A stretch of DNA of 64,000 nucleotides from Myxococcales bacterium. GTDB taxonomy: Bacteria; Myxococcota; Myxococcia; Myxococcales; JAJYLH01. The notes below the pieces were generated by a model. The model was not told the origin of the DNA. It saw nothing but the letters and a program-made list of their open reading frames with translations, and made no database searches. Of this stretch, positions 25,481 through 33,670 are shown piece after piece. Position numbers and translations under genes: made by a program. Numbering within the stretch: position 1 is the first letter of the stretch; the number at the start of each line of letters is the position of its first letter. Location: the NCBI GenBank assembly GCA_021787845.1, contig JAJYLH010000010.1, positions 20,651 to 84,650 on the forward strand, written 5' to 3'.

Positions 25481-26547
25481 CGGGAGGAGACGCCGAGCAG
25501 CGCGCGCCAGCGGCGGGCGAACAGGTCGAACGAATACCGCTCGTCATAGAAGCTTCGCAGCCGCTGCGGCTCGAGCTCGCCGCGGTGGAGCCGCTCGCCG
25601 ACGCGCTCGATCGCCTGCGCGAGCGCGCGCGGATCCCCGTAGCGGCACAGCTCGCTCACCTCCGGGGACAAGACCTCGGGAATCGCGCCCGCCGCCGCGC
25701 CGATGCAGGGCCGGCCGGCAGCGAGCGCTTCGAGCAGGACGATGCCGAACCCCTCCTGGGCGCTCGGCAGGCAGAGCAGGTCGGCGCGATCGATCTCCCG
25801 GCGCTTCTGCTCCTCGCTAGCCCTGCCGGTGAACACGACCCGGCGGTCGACCCCGTGGCGGGCGGCGAGCGCCTCGAAGGCGGGCCGTCCGGGGCCGTCG
25901 CCGACGACGCGGACTTCCCAGGAATCGGGGAGAAACCGCGCCGCTTCGACGAGCGTCGCGATGCCTTTCATCGGCTCGGCGGTGGTCAGACGGCTGACGC
26001 AGACGACCCGGCGGCGGTCGGCGGCCGGTCGCGGCGAGACCGGCGCTTCCGCCTGGCGCCCGGCGGTCAGCGGCACCACCTCGATCGCCACGTCCCGGCG
26101 CAGCCGGTCGCCGTTGCACTCGAGAAATTGGTCGCGCGTGAAGACGGTCGTGAAGACGAGCCGGTCGACGGCGCCCAGCCCGAGGGCGTGCCGGAGCGAC
26201 AGCCGCTGCCACATCTCGCGGCCGTGCGCGAGGACGGTGACGCGCGAGCGCCGGCGGTGCGGGAGGGCGGCGAGCGGCGTCGTGAGCCCGACGTGCGCGA
26301 AGAGGAGCTCTCCCTCGTCCAGCAGGCATTCCCGAACGGTCATGAGCGCGTAGGGACCCTGGCGCGCGAGGCGGGTGACGCTCGCGCTCGCGGGCAGCGG
26401 GTGGCGCGGCTCGTGGCGGTCGAGGTCGAAACATCGCACCGGTGCCGGGTCGAGCGCCTCGACGATGGTTCTCGCGTACGAGGCGATGCCGCCGTCGATG
26501 AGCAGCGCCGGGCAGAACAGGCGGATGGAGCGTTCGCGGGCGGGCAT
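25477..26547 (-). CDS. Glycosyltransferase, GT4 family
   Basis: This 356-aa enzyme has GT-B signatures: DGGIASYARTIVEAL at the N-terminus and AQEGFGIVLLEALAAGRP as the nucleotide-sugar binding EX7E element. VCVSRLTTAEPMKG and VRVVGDGPGRPAFE lie between. The start at 26547 is 2 nt from the end of the preceding GT2 gene. The frame continues upstream through that gene, so automated calls may be too long. It likely adds a sugar to a core or repeat unit at the inner face of the membrane. Confidence 0.87.
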   Translation of the reverse strand: MPARERSIRLFCPALLIDGGIASYARTIVEALDPAPVRCFDLDRHEPRHPLPASASVTRLARQGPYALMTVRECLLDEGELLFAHVGLTTPLAALPHRRRSRVTVLAHGREMWQRLSLRHALGLGAVDRLVFTTVFTRDQFLECNGDRLRRDVAIEVVPLTAGRQAEAPVSPRPAADRRRVVCVSRLTTAEPMKGIATLVEAARFLPDSWEVRVVGDGPGRPAFEALAARHGVDRRVVFTGRASEEQKRREIDRADLLCLPSAQEGFGIVLLEALAAGRPCIGAAAGAIPEVLSPEVSELCRYGDPRALAQAIERVGERLHRGELEPQRLRSFYDERYSFDLFARRWRALLGVSSR

Positions 26548-26549
26548 CC

Positions 26550-27437
26550 CTAGCCGTCCCTCGGGCGGCCGGCCAGCCGGCGCGCGCCCACCGCGCAGAA
26601 GTGAACGTCGACGAGGACGTTGTAGGCGAGGTCGTGGAGCAGGTGGTAGGCACCACCGCCAAAGCCATCCTTGTAGCCTTGCTGGAAGGTCATGACGTAC
26701 GAGAAGCGCGCCAGCGACCGCCAGAAAGGCGGGAGCGCCGCGTACAGACGGCGCTTGTCGAGCCGCGCGCGAGCGAGAGCACCGGCGGGCGGCGTCGGCG
26801 ACCACAGCTCGTCCCACAGCGCCTGGGCCTCGACCGGCGCATAGGCGCGGTGCTTCTTCACCCACCGACCCAGGCCGCTCTCGTTGCGATGGCCGACCAG
26901 GGTCTCGAGGTCCACCTCCTCGCCGTCGACCACCAGGTGCTCGTTGACGACCCGTTCGTCGCATCTTCCCCGGCCGCGCTTGACGATGCGCAGAATCCGG
27001 TTGTCCTGCATGCCGCCGAACGCGACGCGGGCGTTTCCCCACGCGAGCCAGCGTCGAATCGCGAAGCCCGCGACGTGCTCGCCCGCCCGCGCGATGGCCT
27101 GGGCCAGCTCGTCGAGAAACGGGCCGTCGACGAACTCGTCGGCGTCGAGGAAGAAGACCCAGCCGGCCGAGATCGGGAGATGGTCGAGCGCCCAGTTGCG
27201 CTGCGCGGCGAAACCCGGCCAGGGGTTCTCATGCACCATCGCGCCGGCCGCCCGGGCGAGGTCGATGGTGCGGTCGGTCGAACCGGAGTCGAGCACGAAC
27301 ACTTCGCGGGCGCGGCCGGCGACGCTGCGAACGGCGCGCTCGACGTTCTTCTCCTCGTCCTGGGTGAGGATGACGACCGCCACGTCGAGGGGGGCATCGT
27401 TCTCGGGCGCGCTTTGCCGGTCGCCTCGCTCGCCCAT
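26550..27437 (-). CDS. Glycosyltransferase, GT2 family (WaaE/KdtX-like)
   Basis: The 295-aa GT-A enzyme shows VVILTQDEEKNVERAVRSV, VLDSGSTDRT and the DxD-like FFLDADEFVD, which is the layout of LPS-core beta-glycosyltransferases such as WaaE. A C-terminal amphipathic region with aromatic residues (LPPFWRSLARFSYV) fits membrane association. The ATG at 27437 is directly preceded by GGG. It heads a three-gene operon. Divergent asnB lies 350 nt away across a spacer that contains a MITE-like repeat. Confidence 0.87.
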   Translation of the reverse strand: MGERGDRQSAPENDAPLDVAVVILTQDEEKNVERAVRSVAGRAREVFVLDSGSTDRTIDLARAAGAMVHENPWPGFAAQRNWALDHLPISAGWVFFLDADEFVDGPFLDELAQAIARAGEHVAGFAIRRWLAWGNARVAFGGMQDNRILRIVKRGRGRCDERVVNEHLVVDGEEVDLETLVGHRNESGLGRWVKKHRAYAPVEAQALWDELWSPTPPAGALARARLDKRRLYAALPPFWRSLARFSYVMTFQQGYKDGFGGGAYHLLHDLAYNVLVDVHFCAVGARRLAGRPRDG

Positions 27438-27662
27438 CCCGCAGGAACTCCGCGCGTCTAGATTGCCGCGGAGCGAGTAGCAGGAACCCGACACCGGGTC
27501 AAGGCGACGAACGCACTGAAACCAGGCGCTCCAACGGCCGTTTGCGACCAAGGACTCGCCGTCTCGAGGACCTTGCGGCGAGGCTCGATCGTGGGGGGAA
27601 GCGGCCTTCCTTCGAGTTGCAACCCGCTCATCCTGATGGGCGGATCTGCCGTCACAGCCAGT

Positions 27663-27773
27663 GTTAATCGTTGCGAAAGTATCTTCACCTCGCATCGTCA
27701 GTCGTGGCACGGGCGTCCCCGCCCGTGTAGCCTTCGTTGTGGCTTTCACAGGCGAGGACGCCTGTGCCACGAG
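27663..27773. repeat. MITE-like palindromic repeat, copy 1 (one end only)
   Basis: The copy runs from GTTAATCGTTGCGAAAGTAT to CCTGTGCCACGAG. Its core is two inverted half-sites, GTGGCACGGGCGTCCCCGCC and GGCGAGGACGCCTGTGCCAC. It is nearly identical, in inverted orientation, to the copy at 49966. The right terminal repeat is missing; the copy stops 16 nt before the asnB ATG. The remainder of the 27438-27789 spacer shows no gene. Confidence 0.8.
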
Positions 27774-27789
27774 ACCCCGACCCCGAACC

Positions 27790-29691
27790 ATGTGCGGCAT
27801 CGCTGGTCAAATCGCCTCTCGCCCTCCGCACCTCGAGCCGGCGCTGCACACCCTCGTCCATCGCGGTCCCGACGACGAGGGGCTCCAGATCTTCCGCGCG
27901 GGGGACTGGCACGGCGCCCTGGGTTTTCGCCGCCTGGCGATCCTCGACCTGACACCGACGGGGCACCAGCCGATGTCCAACGAGGACGGCACGGTGTCGG
28001 TCATTTTCAACGGCGAGATCTACAACCGCCCCGAGCTGCGCGCCGCGCTCGAAGGACAGGGGCACCGCTTCCGGGGAACGTCCGACACCGAATGCCTGGT
28101 CCACGGCTATGAAGCCTGGGGCGACGCCGTCCTCGAACACCTGCGGGGGATGTTCGCCCTCGCCGTCTGGGACGCCCGCCGGGAACGGCTCCTGCTCGCG
28201 CGCGACCGCATCGGCATCAAGCCGCTGTATTACTGCCTCGATCGCGGCGGCATCGCGTTCGCCTCCGAGATGAAGGCGCTCTTCGCGCTCGGCGCGCCGC
28301 GCGAGCTCGACCCGGCGTCCGTCGCCGAATATTTGCGCTACCTGTACGTTCCTCCGCCGGCCACGTTCTATCGCTCGATCCGACAGCTTCCGCCGGCGCA
28401 CCTGCTGGTCTGGGAAAAAGGCGCCGTCCGAGTCCAACGCTATTGGGACCTGGCGCGGGTCGAGCCGGTGCGACGCCGCGCCACCGAGCTACGCGAAGTG
28501 GTGCGCGCGACGCTCGAGGAGGCGGTGCGGCTGCACCTCGCTTCCGACGTCCCTCTGGGCACCTTCCTCTCGGGCGGCGCCGACAGCTCCACGATCGCGG
28601 CGATGGCCGCGAAACTCTCCCCGACCCGGCTCAAGACCCTCACCCTCGTGTTCGGCGAGAAGGCCTACGACGAGGCGGCCTATGCGCGCGCGGTCGCCGC
28701 CAAGTACCAGACCGAGCACACGGAAATCGCGGTCCAGGCGAACTTGGTCGAGACGCTCCCGGCGATGCTCGACGCCTTCGATGAGCCGTTCGGCAATCCG
28801 ACGGCGCTTCTCCTCTACCTCTTGGCGCGGGAGACCCGGCGGCACGTGACGGTCGCTCTCGCTGGGGACGGCGGCGACGAGATGTTCCTCGGCTACCCGC
28901 GATATCAGGGGATCTGGCTCGCCGACCACCTTCGACGGATTCCTCCCGGTCTTCGCCGCATCGCCCTGCGGCCGCTCGCTGGGCGGTTGAGCGACTCCCT
29001 GGAGGGGCGCCACGTGTTTCGCCGAGCGCGGGAGTTCCTCGAGTCCGCCGAGCTGGCGCCGGAGGCCGCGTACCAGCGTTGGGTGGCCTATCGATCATTG
29101 GACCAGGCGCTCGATCTGTTGCATCCGGACCTCCGGCGGCCGGCCGCGGCGGAGGCGAGGCGAGATTTCCTCTGGCAGGCCTTCGCCGACGCACCCGAGG
29201 ACGCAGCGCCCGGCCGCGCCGCCTTCGTCGACGTGCAGAGCTTCTTGCCGAACAACGTGCTCGCTTACAGCGACCGGATGAGCATGGCGCATTCGTTGGA
29301 AATCCGGGTCCCCTTCTGCGACCACAAGGTCGCCGAGCTCGCGGCCTCCATTCCCGCGTCCCAGCGGATGCCGTCCGGGAGGCTCAAGGCGCTCTTGCGC
29401 AGCTCGGTCGCCGATCTCTGGCCTGACGTGGTCCGACGGCGAAGGGACAAGGTCGGGCTCAACCCGCCGCTCGGCGTGTGGCTTCGCCGTGACTTGGCCC
29501 CGCTCGTCGAAGAGACGCTGTCGCCAGCGGCGCTCGGGCAGAGCGGCCTGCTCGACCCGGCGGCCGTCGGCGCGCTGCTGGCCGAACACCGGCTCGGTCG
29601 CCGTGATCGGTCGCTCGAGGTCTGGTCGCTGATCGTCCTGGAGTCTTGGCATCGTTCACTGACCAAGGCGTCCGGACCCGGCCCGTCTTGA
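27790..29691 (+). CDS. asnB: Asparagine synthase (glutamine-hydrolysing)
   Basis: AsnB-type enzymes take the amide of glutamine to amidate aspartate or, in polysaccharide loci, a sugar acid. The 633-aa protein starts MCGIAGQ, with Cys2 as the nucleophile of the class II glutaminase domain (residues ~1-210). It continues with the PP-loop synthetase domain (LSGGADSSTIAA near 261; DGGDEMFLGY near 360). The frame is open upstream into the repeat, but Cys2 must be N-terminal, which fixes the start at 27790. No ribosome-binding site is evident there. Its place in a glycosyltransferase locus favours a sugar-amidation role; that is inference. Confidence 0.9.
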   Translation: MCGIAGQIASRPPHLEPALHTLVHRGPDDEGLQIFRAGDWHGALGFRRLAILDLTPTGHQPMSNEDGTVSVIFNGEIYNRPELRAALEGQGHRFRGTSDTECLVHGYEAWGDAVLEHLRGMFALAVWDARRERLLLARDRIGIKPLYYCLDRGGIAFASEMKALFALGAPRELDPASVAEYLRYLYVPPPATFYRSIRQLPPAHLLVWEKGAVRVQRYWDLARVEPVRRRATELREVVRATLEEAVRLHLASDVPLGTFLSGGADSSTIAAMAAKLSPTRLKTLTLVFGEKAYDEAAYARAVAAKYQTEHTEIAVQANLVETLPAMLDAFDEPFGNPTALLLYLLARETRRHVTVALAGDGGDEMFLGYPRYQGIWLADHLRRIPPGLRRIALRPLAGRLSDSLEGRHVFRRAREFLESAELAPEAAYQRWVAYRSLDQALDLLHPDLRRPAAAEARRDFLWQAFADAPEDAAPGRAAFVDVQSFLPNNVLAYSDRMSMAHSLEIRVPFCDHKVAELAASIPASQRMPSGRLKALLRSSVADLWPDVVRRRRDKVGLNPPLGVWLRRDLAPLVEETLSPAALGQSGLLDPAAVGALLAEHRLGRRDRSLEVWSLIVLESWHRSLTKASGPGPS

Positions 29692-29751
29692 GCCAGCCCG
29701 GAATGGTGTCGCTCCTGTCCGGGTCGTCGCGATGGGTTTCTTCCACGCTTA

Positions 29752-29886
29752 CCCGCTTGACGCACTTGCCCTGATGTTGGAGTTGGCGGGTCCATCCATA
29801 TCAGTGTCTGGGTCGGATGCGGCGTCCCGAGCCAACCCGGGCACTGACGTGCCCGGCTTCAACGTCCGGCAAGTGCGTCAACCGGA
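29752..29886. repeat. Short element with ~17-bp inverted ends (CCGGTTGACGCACTTGCC type)
   Basis: CGCTTGACGCACTTGCC at the left and GGCAAGTGCGTCAACCGG at the right are inverted copies about 100 nt apart. Inside is a perfect 8-bp hairpin, CCGGGCAC-TGAC-GTGCCCGG (29837-29856). Related GTCAACCGG ends occur at 19755, 20846, 49898 and 50188. The rest of the 29692-30136 spacer shows no gene. Confidence 0.6.
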
Positions 29887-30136
29887 AAGGCATGGTTTGT
29901 TCTGCTTCCGCGGCTCGCTCGAGCGGAGGGCACAGCTCGCCTTCGAGCGGACGGCCGCCTAGCGCTGCCGGCAGGAAATCGCCCGGACGCCGCGCGGGTT
30001 CTCGACCGGCCGGCGATGAAGCTTCGCGCCCAAAGGCACACAAAGCCTGGCGCATCTGCTACACGGCGCGACCGGAGGCGTGGGTCGCCGAGAGGGCGCG
30101 ACGGCACTGCGGGCGGGCACGACCAAGAGGCCGACG

Positions 30137-31597
30137 ATGGCGAAGACGGCGACGAGCGTGGTCGAACAGGCGCCGGCACGGGCGGCACCAGCGCTGCCGC
30201 TGTGCGTGGACCTCGACGGCACCCTCATCGCGACCGACGTCTTCGTCGAGTCGACCCTTGCGGTGGTCGCCCGCCATCCGCTCTGGGTGCCGCGCCTCGC
30301 GCTGCTCTTCCTGCATGGCCGCTCGCGGGCGAAGTCCTTCGTCTCCGAGCACGGAGAGCTCGACGTCGAGGCTCTGCCGTATCGCGAGGACGTGCTCGAG
30401 TTCCTGCGCGAGGAGCGGGCGAAGGGGCGGACGCTCGTGCTGGCGACGGCGGCCCATCGCCTCCTCGCGCAAAAGGTCGCCGCGCACCTCGGCCTCTTCG
30501 ACGACGTGCTCGCCAGCAGCGGTTCGACCAACCTGAAGGGCACCCACAAGGCGGAAGCGCTGGCGCAGCGCTTTGGGGAAAAGGGCTTTTCGTACGCGGG
30601 CGACGCGCGGGTGGACCAGGCCGTGTGGGCGCGCGCGGGCGAGGCCGTCGTGGTCGGGTCAGCGGCGCTCGCGCGACGGGCGGCGCGAACGACCCCGGTC
30701 GCGAAGACGTTCGCGCCCGAGCCGCCAGGGCTCAAAGCCGCCGTCAGGGCACTGCGCGTCCATCAATGGCTGAAGAACCTGCTCGTCTTTCTGCCTGCCT
30801 TCGCGGCGCATCGGCTGCGCGACCCGGCGACCCTCGTCGCCGCGCTCATCGCCTTCTGGGCCTTCAGCCTCTGCGCCTCGGCGGTCTACGTCGCGAACGA
30901 TCTCGCCGATCTGTCGAGCGACCGGCGGCACCGTTCCAAGCGAACCCGGCCGTTCGCGTCGGGCGCGGTTCCCATCGCCGCCGGCCTGGGAGCGATACCG
31001 CTCCTGCTCCTTTCGTCGGCGGTCCTCGCGACTTTGCTGCCGCCGTCGTTCGGCCTCGTGCTCGCGAGCTACTTCGTCCTGACGACGCTCTACACCTTCT
31101 CGCTCAAGCGGATCGCGCTCGTCGACGTGCTCGCTCTCGCCGGACTCTACGCGGTGCGCATCTTCGCCGGCGGCGCGGCGGCCGAGGTCGCGGTCTCGCC
31201 TTGGCTCATCGCATTCGCGCTCTTCCTCTTTTTGTCGCTGGCGCTCGTCAAACGAGTCTCGGAGCTGCAAGCGGCGACGAACGGCGGCGCGTCGCTCTCC
31301 GGTCGCGGCTACCAGCCCGGCGACCTCGAGGTGCTCCGCCAGATGGGCATCGCGAGCGGCTACCTCGCGGTGCTGGTCCTCGCGCTGTACCTCCAGAGCG
31401 CGAAGGTCGAGGGCCTCTACCGGCGGCCGGAGCTGCTGTGGCTCGCGTGTCCGCTCCTGCTCTTCTGGGTGAGCCGCGCCTGGCTCGTCACCCACCGCGG
31501 CGAGATGCACGACGACCCGGTCGTCTTCGCCCTCCGGGACCCCTTGAGCCTGGCGGTCGGCGTGCTCACGGTGCTGATCGTGGTGCTCGCGACATGA
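30137..31597 (+). CDS. HAD phosphatase-UbiA prenyltransferase fusion (DPPR-synthase-like)
   Basis: This 486-aa protein joins two enzymes. Residues ~20-210 are a HAD phosphatase (DLDGTLIATD at 25-34, lysine motif near LKGTHKAEAL, YAGDARVD). Residues ~220-486 are a polytopic UbiA transferase (NDLADLSSD at 254-262, KRTRPFASG, and YTFSLKRIALVDV-LAGLYAVRIFAG). The second part matches decaprenyl-phosphate 5-phosphoribosyltransferase (Rv3806c type), which makes polyprenyl-phosphoribose-5-phosphate; the HAD part could remove the 5-phosphate. An AAGAGG ribosome-binding site precedes 30137. It is coupled by ATGA overlap to DprE1- and DprE2-like genes, which supports this pathway. Confidence 0.85.
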   Translation: MAKTATSVVEQAPARAAPALPLCVDLDGTLIATDVFVESTLAVVARHPLWVPRLALLFLHGRSRAKSFVSEHGELDVEALPYREDVLEFLREERAKGRTLVLATAAHRLLAQKVAAHLGLFDDVLASSGSTNLKGTHKAEALAQRFGEKGFSYAGDARVDQAVWARAGEAVVVGSAALARRAARTTPVAKTFAPEPPGLKAAVRALRVHQWLKNLLVFLPAFAAHRLRDPATLVAALIAFWAFSLCASAVYVANDLADLSSDRRHRSKRTRPFASGAVPIAAGLGAIPLLLLSSAVLATLLPPSFGLVLASYFVLTTLYTFSLKRIALVDVLALAGLYAVRIFAGGAAAEVAVSPWLIAFALFLFLSLALVKRVSELQAATNGGASLSGRGYQPGDLEVLRQMGIASGYLAVLVLALYLQSAKVEGLYRRPELLWLACPLLLFWVSRAWLVTHRGEMHDDPVVFALRDPLSLAVGVLTVLIVVLAT

Positions 31598-32925
31598 CGG
31601 CGGCTCGTCGCATCGACTCCTGGGGGAGGGTGCTCCACGCCCGCCAGCTCCCGGTGCCCCTCGCCTGGCGCGACGTCTCCTTGGAAGCGCTGCCGGACAG
31701 CTCGCTCTTGGCGCACGGGCTCGGCCGGACGTACGGCGACGGATGCCTGAACGATGGGGGAGCGCTCCTGCTCACCCGCGGGCTCGACCGGTTCATCGCC
31801 TTCGATTCGAAGACGGGGATCCTGCGTTGCGAGGCCGGCGTGTCGCTCGAAGAAATCATCCGCCTCGCCCTGCCGCGCGGGTGGTTCCTCCCGGTGACCC
31901 CGGGCACCAAGTACGTCACAGTCGGCGGCGCCATCGCGAACGACGTCCACGGCAAGAACCACCATCGCGCGGGAACATTCGGGCGCTTCGTGCGGGCGTT
32001 CGAGCTCGTGCGTTCCGACGGGCGGGTCGAGTGCACGCCAGAGAAGAACGCGGACCTCTTTCGCGCGACCGTCGGCGGCTTGGGGCTGACCGGTCTCGTC
32101 ACCTGGGCCGAAATCCAGCTCAAGCCGGTCACGAGCGCTATCGTCGAGCAGGAGGTCACGAAGTTTCGTTCGCTCGACGAGTTCTTCGCGCTCAACCAGG
32201 AGGCGGACCACAAGTTCGAGTACACCGTCGCGTGGATCGACGGGCTCGCGACGGGACGTTCCCTCGGCCGCGGCCACTTCATCTCGGGCAACCACGCGCC
32301 CGCGGACCTGGCGCACCCCGGAAAAATCCGCGCGAAGCCGCTCCTCCGGGTGCCCTTCGACGCGCCGAAATGGCTCTTGAATCCCGTCACCATCCGCCTG
32401 TTCAACACGGCCTACTACCACCGCCAGCTCCGGCGCGTTTCCCGGTCGACCACCTCGTTCGACCCGTTCTTCTACCCGCTCGACCTCGTCGGTGAGTGGA
32501 ACCGCATCTATGGAACGGGAGGGCTCTTCCAGTACCAGTGCGCCGTCCCTCCCCAATCGATGCGCGAGGTGATTCGCGCCTTGCTCGTCGAAATCGCCCG
32601 CTCGCGCCAGGCCTCGTTTCTCGCGGTCTTGAAGACCTTCGGCGACCTGAAGAGCCCGGGCCTGATGTCCTTCCCGCGCCCGGGGGCGACGCTCTCGCTC
32701 GACTTCGCCAACCGCGGCGAAGTGACGAACGCCCTCTTCGAGCGGCTCGACGCGATGGTCGAGGAATGCGGCGGGGCGCTCTACCCGGCGAAGGACGCGC
32801 GGATGAGCCCCGCGCGGTTCCGCCGGTTCTTCCCCGCCTGGGAGGAATTCGCGCGCCACCTCGAGCCGCGGTTCTCGTCCAGCTTCTGGCGGCGGGTGAC
32901 CGATGCGAAAGGCGCGCGGGCATGA
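31594..32925 (+). CDS. FAD-dependent oxidoreductase, DprE1-like
   Basis: DprE1 oxidises the 2'-OH of decaprenyl-phospho-ribose to the keto form on the way to the arabinose donor. This 443-aa homologue has the N-terminal FAD_binding_4 core (LGRTYGDGCLND, then PVTPGTKYVTVGGAIANDV and HGKNHH near residue 125) and the ALO-type C-terminal domain. Start and stop both use 4-nt ATGA overlaps with the neighbours, so the three proteins are probably made in fixed ratio. No N-terminal signal or membrane helix is present, as in mycobacterial DprE1. Confidence 0.88.
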   Translation: MTAARRIDSWGRVLHARQLPVPLAWRDVSLEALPDSSLLAHGLGRTYGDGCLNDGGALLLTRGLDRFIAFDSKTGILRCEAGVSLEEIIRLALPRGWFLPVTPGTKYVTVGGAIANDVHGKNHHRAGTFGRFVRAFELVRSDGRVECTPEKNADLFRATVGGLGLTGLVTWAEIQLKPVTSAIVEQEVTKFRSLDEFFALNQEADHKFEYTVAWIDGLATGRSLGRGHFISGNHAPADLAHPGKIRAKPLLRVPFDAPKWLLNPVTIRLFNTAYYHRQLRRVSRSTTSFDPFFYPLDLVGEWNRIYGTGGLFQYQCAVPPQSMREVIRALLVEIARSRQASFLAVLKTFGDLKSPGLMSFPRPGATLSLDFANRGEVTNALFERLDAMVEECGGALYPAKDARMSPARFRRFFPAWEEFARHLEPRFSSSFWRRVTDAKGARA

Positions 32926-33659
32926 AGCGGATTCTGGTGCTGGGCGCGAACAGCGCGATCGCCCAGGGCGCCGAGCGGGAGGCCTCCCGCCAAGGCGATG
33001 CGCTCTTTCTCGTCGCGCGCAACGAGGAGCACCTGGCGCAGGTGGCCGACGACCTGCGCGTGCGTGGCGCCTCCCAGGTTCACACGCTGGCCGCCGACCT
33101 GACGGACGCGACGCGGCATGAGGCGATTCTCGACGCGGCCGAGGCGGCGCTGGGCTCGGTCGACGGCGCGCTCGTCGCGCATGGCGTGCTGACCGATCAG
33201 CCGGCCGCCGAACGCGACCCGGAAGTGCTCCGCCGTGATTTCGACGTGAACTTCCTCTCCGCCGCGTCGCTCTTGACGCACCTCGCGAATCGATTCGAAG
33301 CGAGAGGCTCGGGAGCGCTGGTGGTCATCTCCAGCGTCGCCGGTGACCGCGGGCGGCAGAGCAACTACGCCTACGGCTCGGCGAAGGCCGCCTTGAGCGC
33401 TTTTGCCTCCGGGCTGCGCAACCGCTTGGCGAAGAGCCGCGTCACCGTCACCACGGTCAAGGCCGGCTTCGTCGACACGCCGATGACCGCGCACGTGGCG
33501 AAGAACGCGCTCTTCGCGTCCGCTGGCGACCTGGGCCGCGCGATCTACCGCTGCTTCGACAAGCCGCGCGACGTCGTCTACCTGCCGTGGTTCTGGCGGC
33601 CGATCATGGGCGTCGTGCGCGCGGTGCCCGAACGCCTCTTCAAGCAGATGAAGCTGTAG
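32922..33659 (+). CDS. Short-chain dehydrogenase, DprE2-like
   Basis: DprE2 reduces the keto intermediate to decaprenyl-phospho-arabinose with NADH. The 245-aa SDR has the cofactor motif LGANSAIAQGAER at the N-terminus (a variant of TGxxxGxG typical of DprE2), NNAG-equivalent VAHGVL, and catalytic Y151/K155 in YAYGSAKAA. The C-terminus carries a membrane-proximal segment (VVYLPWFWRPIMGVV), also seen in DprE2. The ATG overlaps the DprE1-like stop. Confidence 0.87.
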   Translation: MKRILVLGANSAIAQGAEREASRQGDALFLVARNEEHLAQVADDLRVRGASQVHTLAADLTDATRHEAILDAAEAALGSVDGALVAHGVLTDQPAAERDPEVLRRDFDVNFLSAASLLTHLANRFEARGSGALVVISSVAGDRGRQSNYAYGSAKAALSAFASGLRNRLAKSRVTVTTVKAGFVDTPMTAHVAKNALFASAGDLGRAIYRCFDKPRDVVYLPWFWRPIMGVVRAVPERLFKQMKL

Positions 33660-33670
33660 GAGATCTCCCC

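Noticed and set aside
27661..27789. Longer asnB start at 27661
   Set aside because: It would bury the essential Cys2 behind 43 residues encoded by a repeat.
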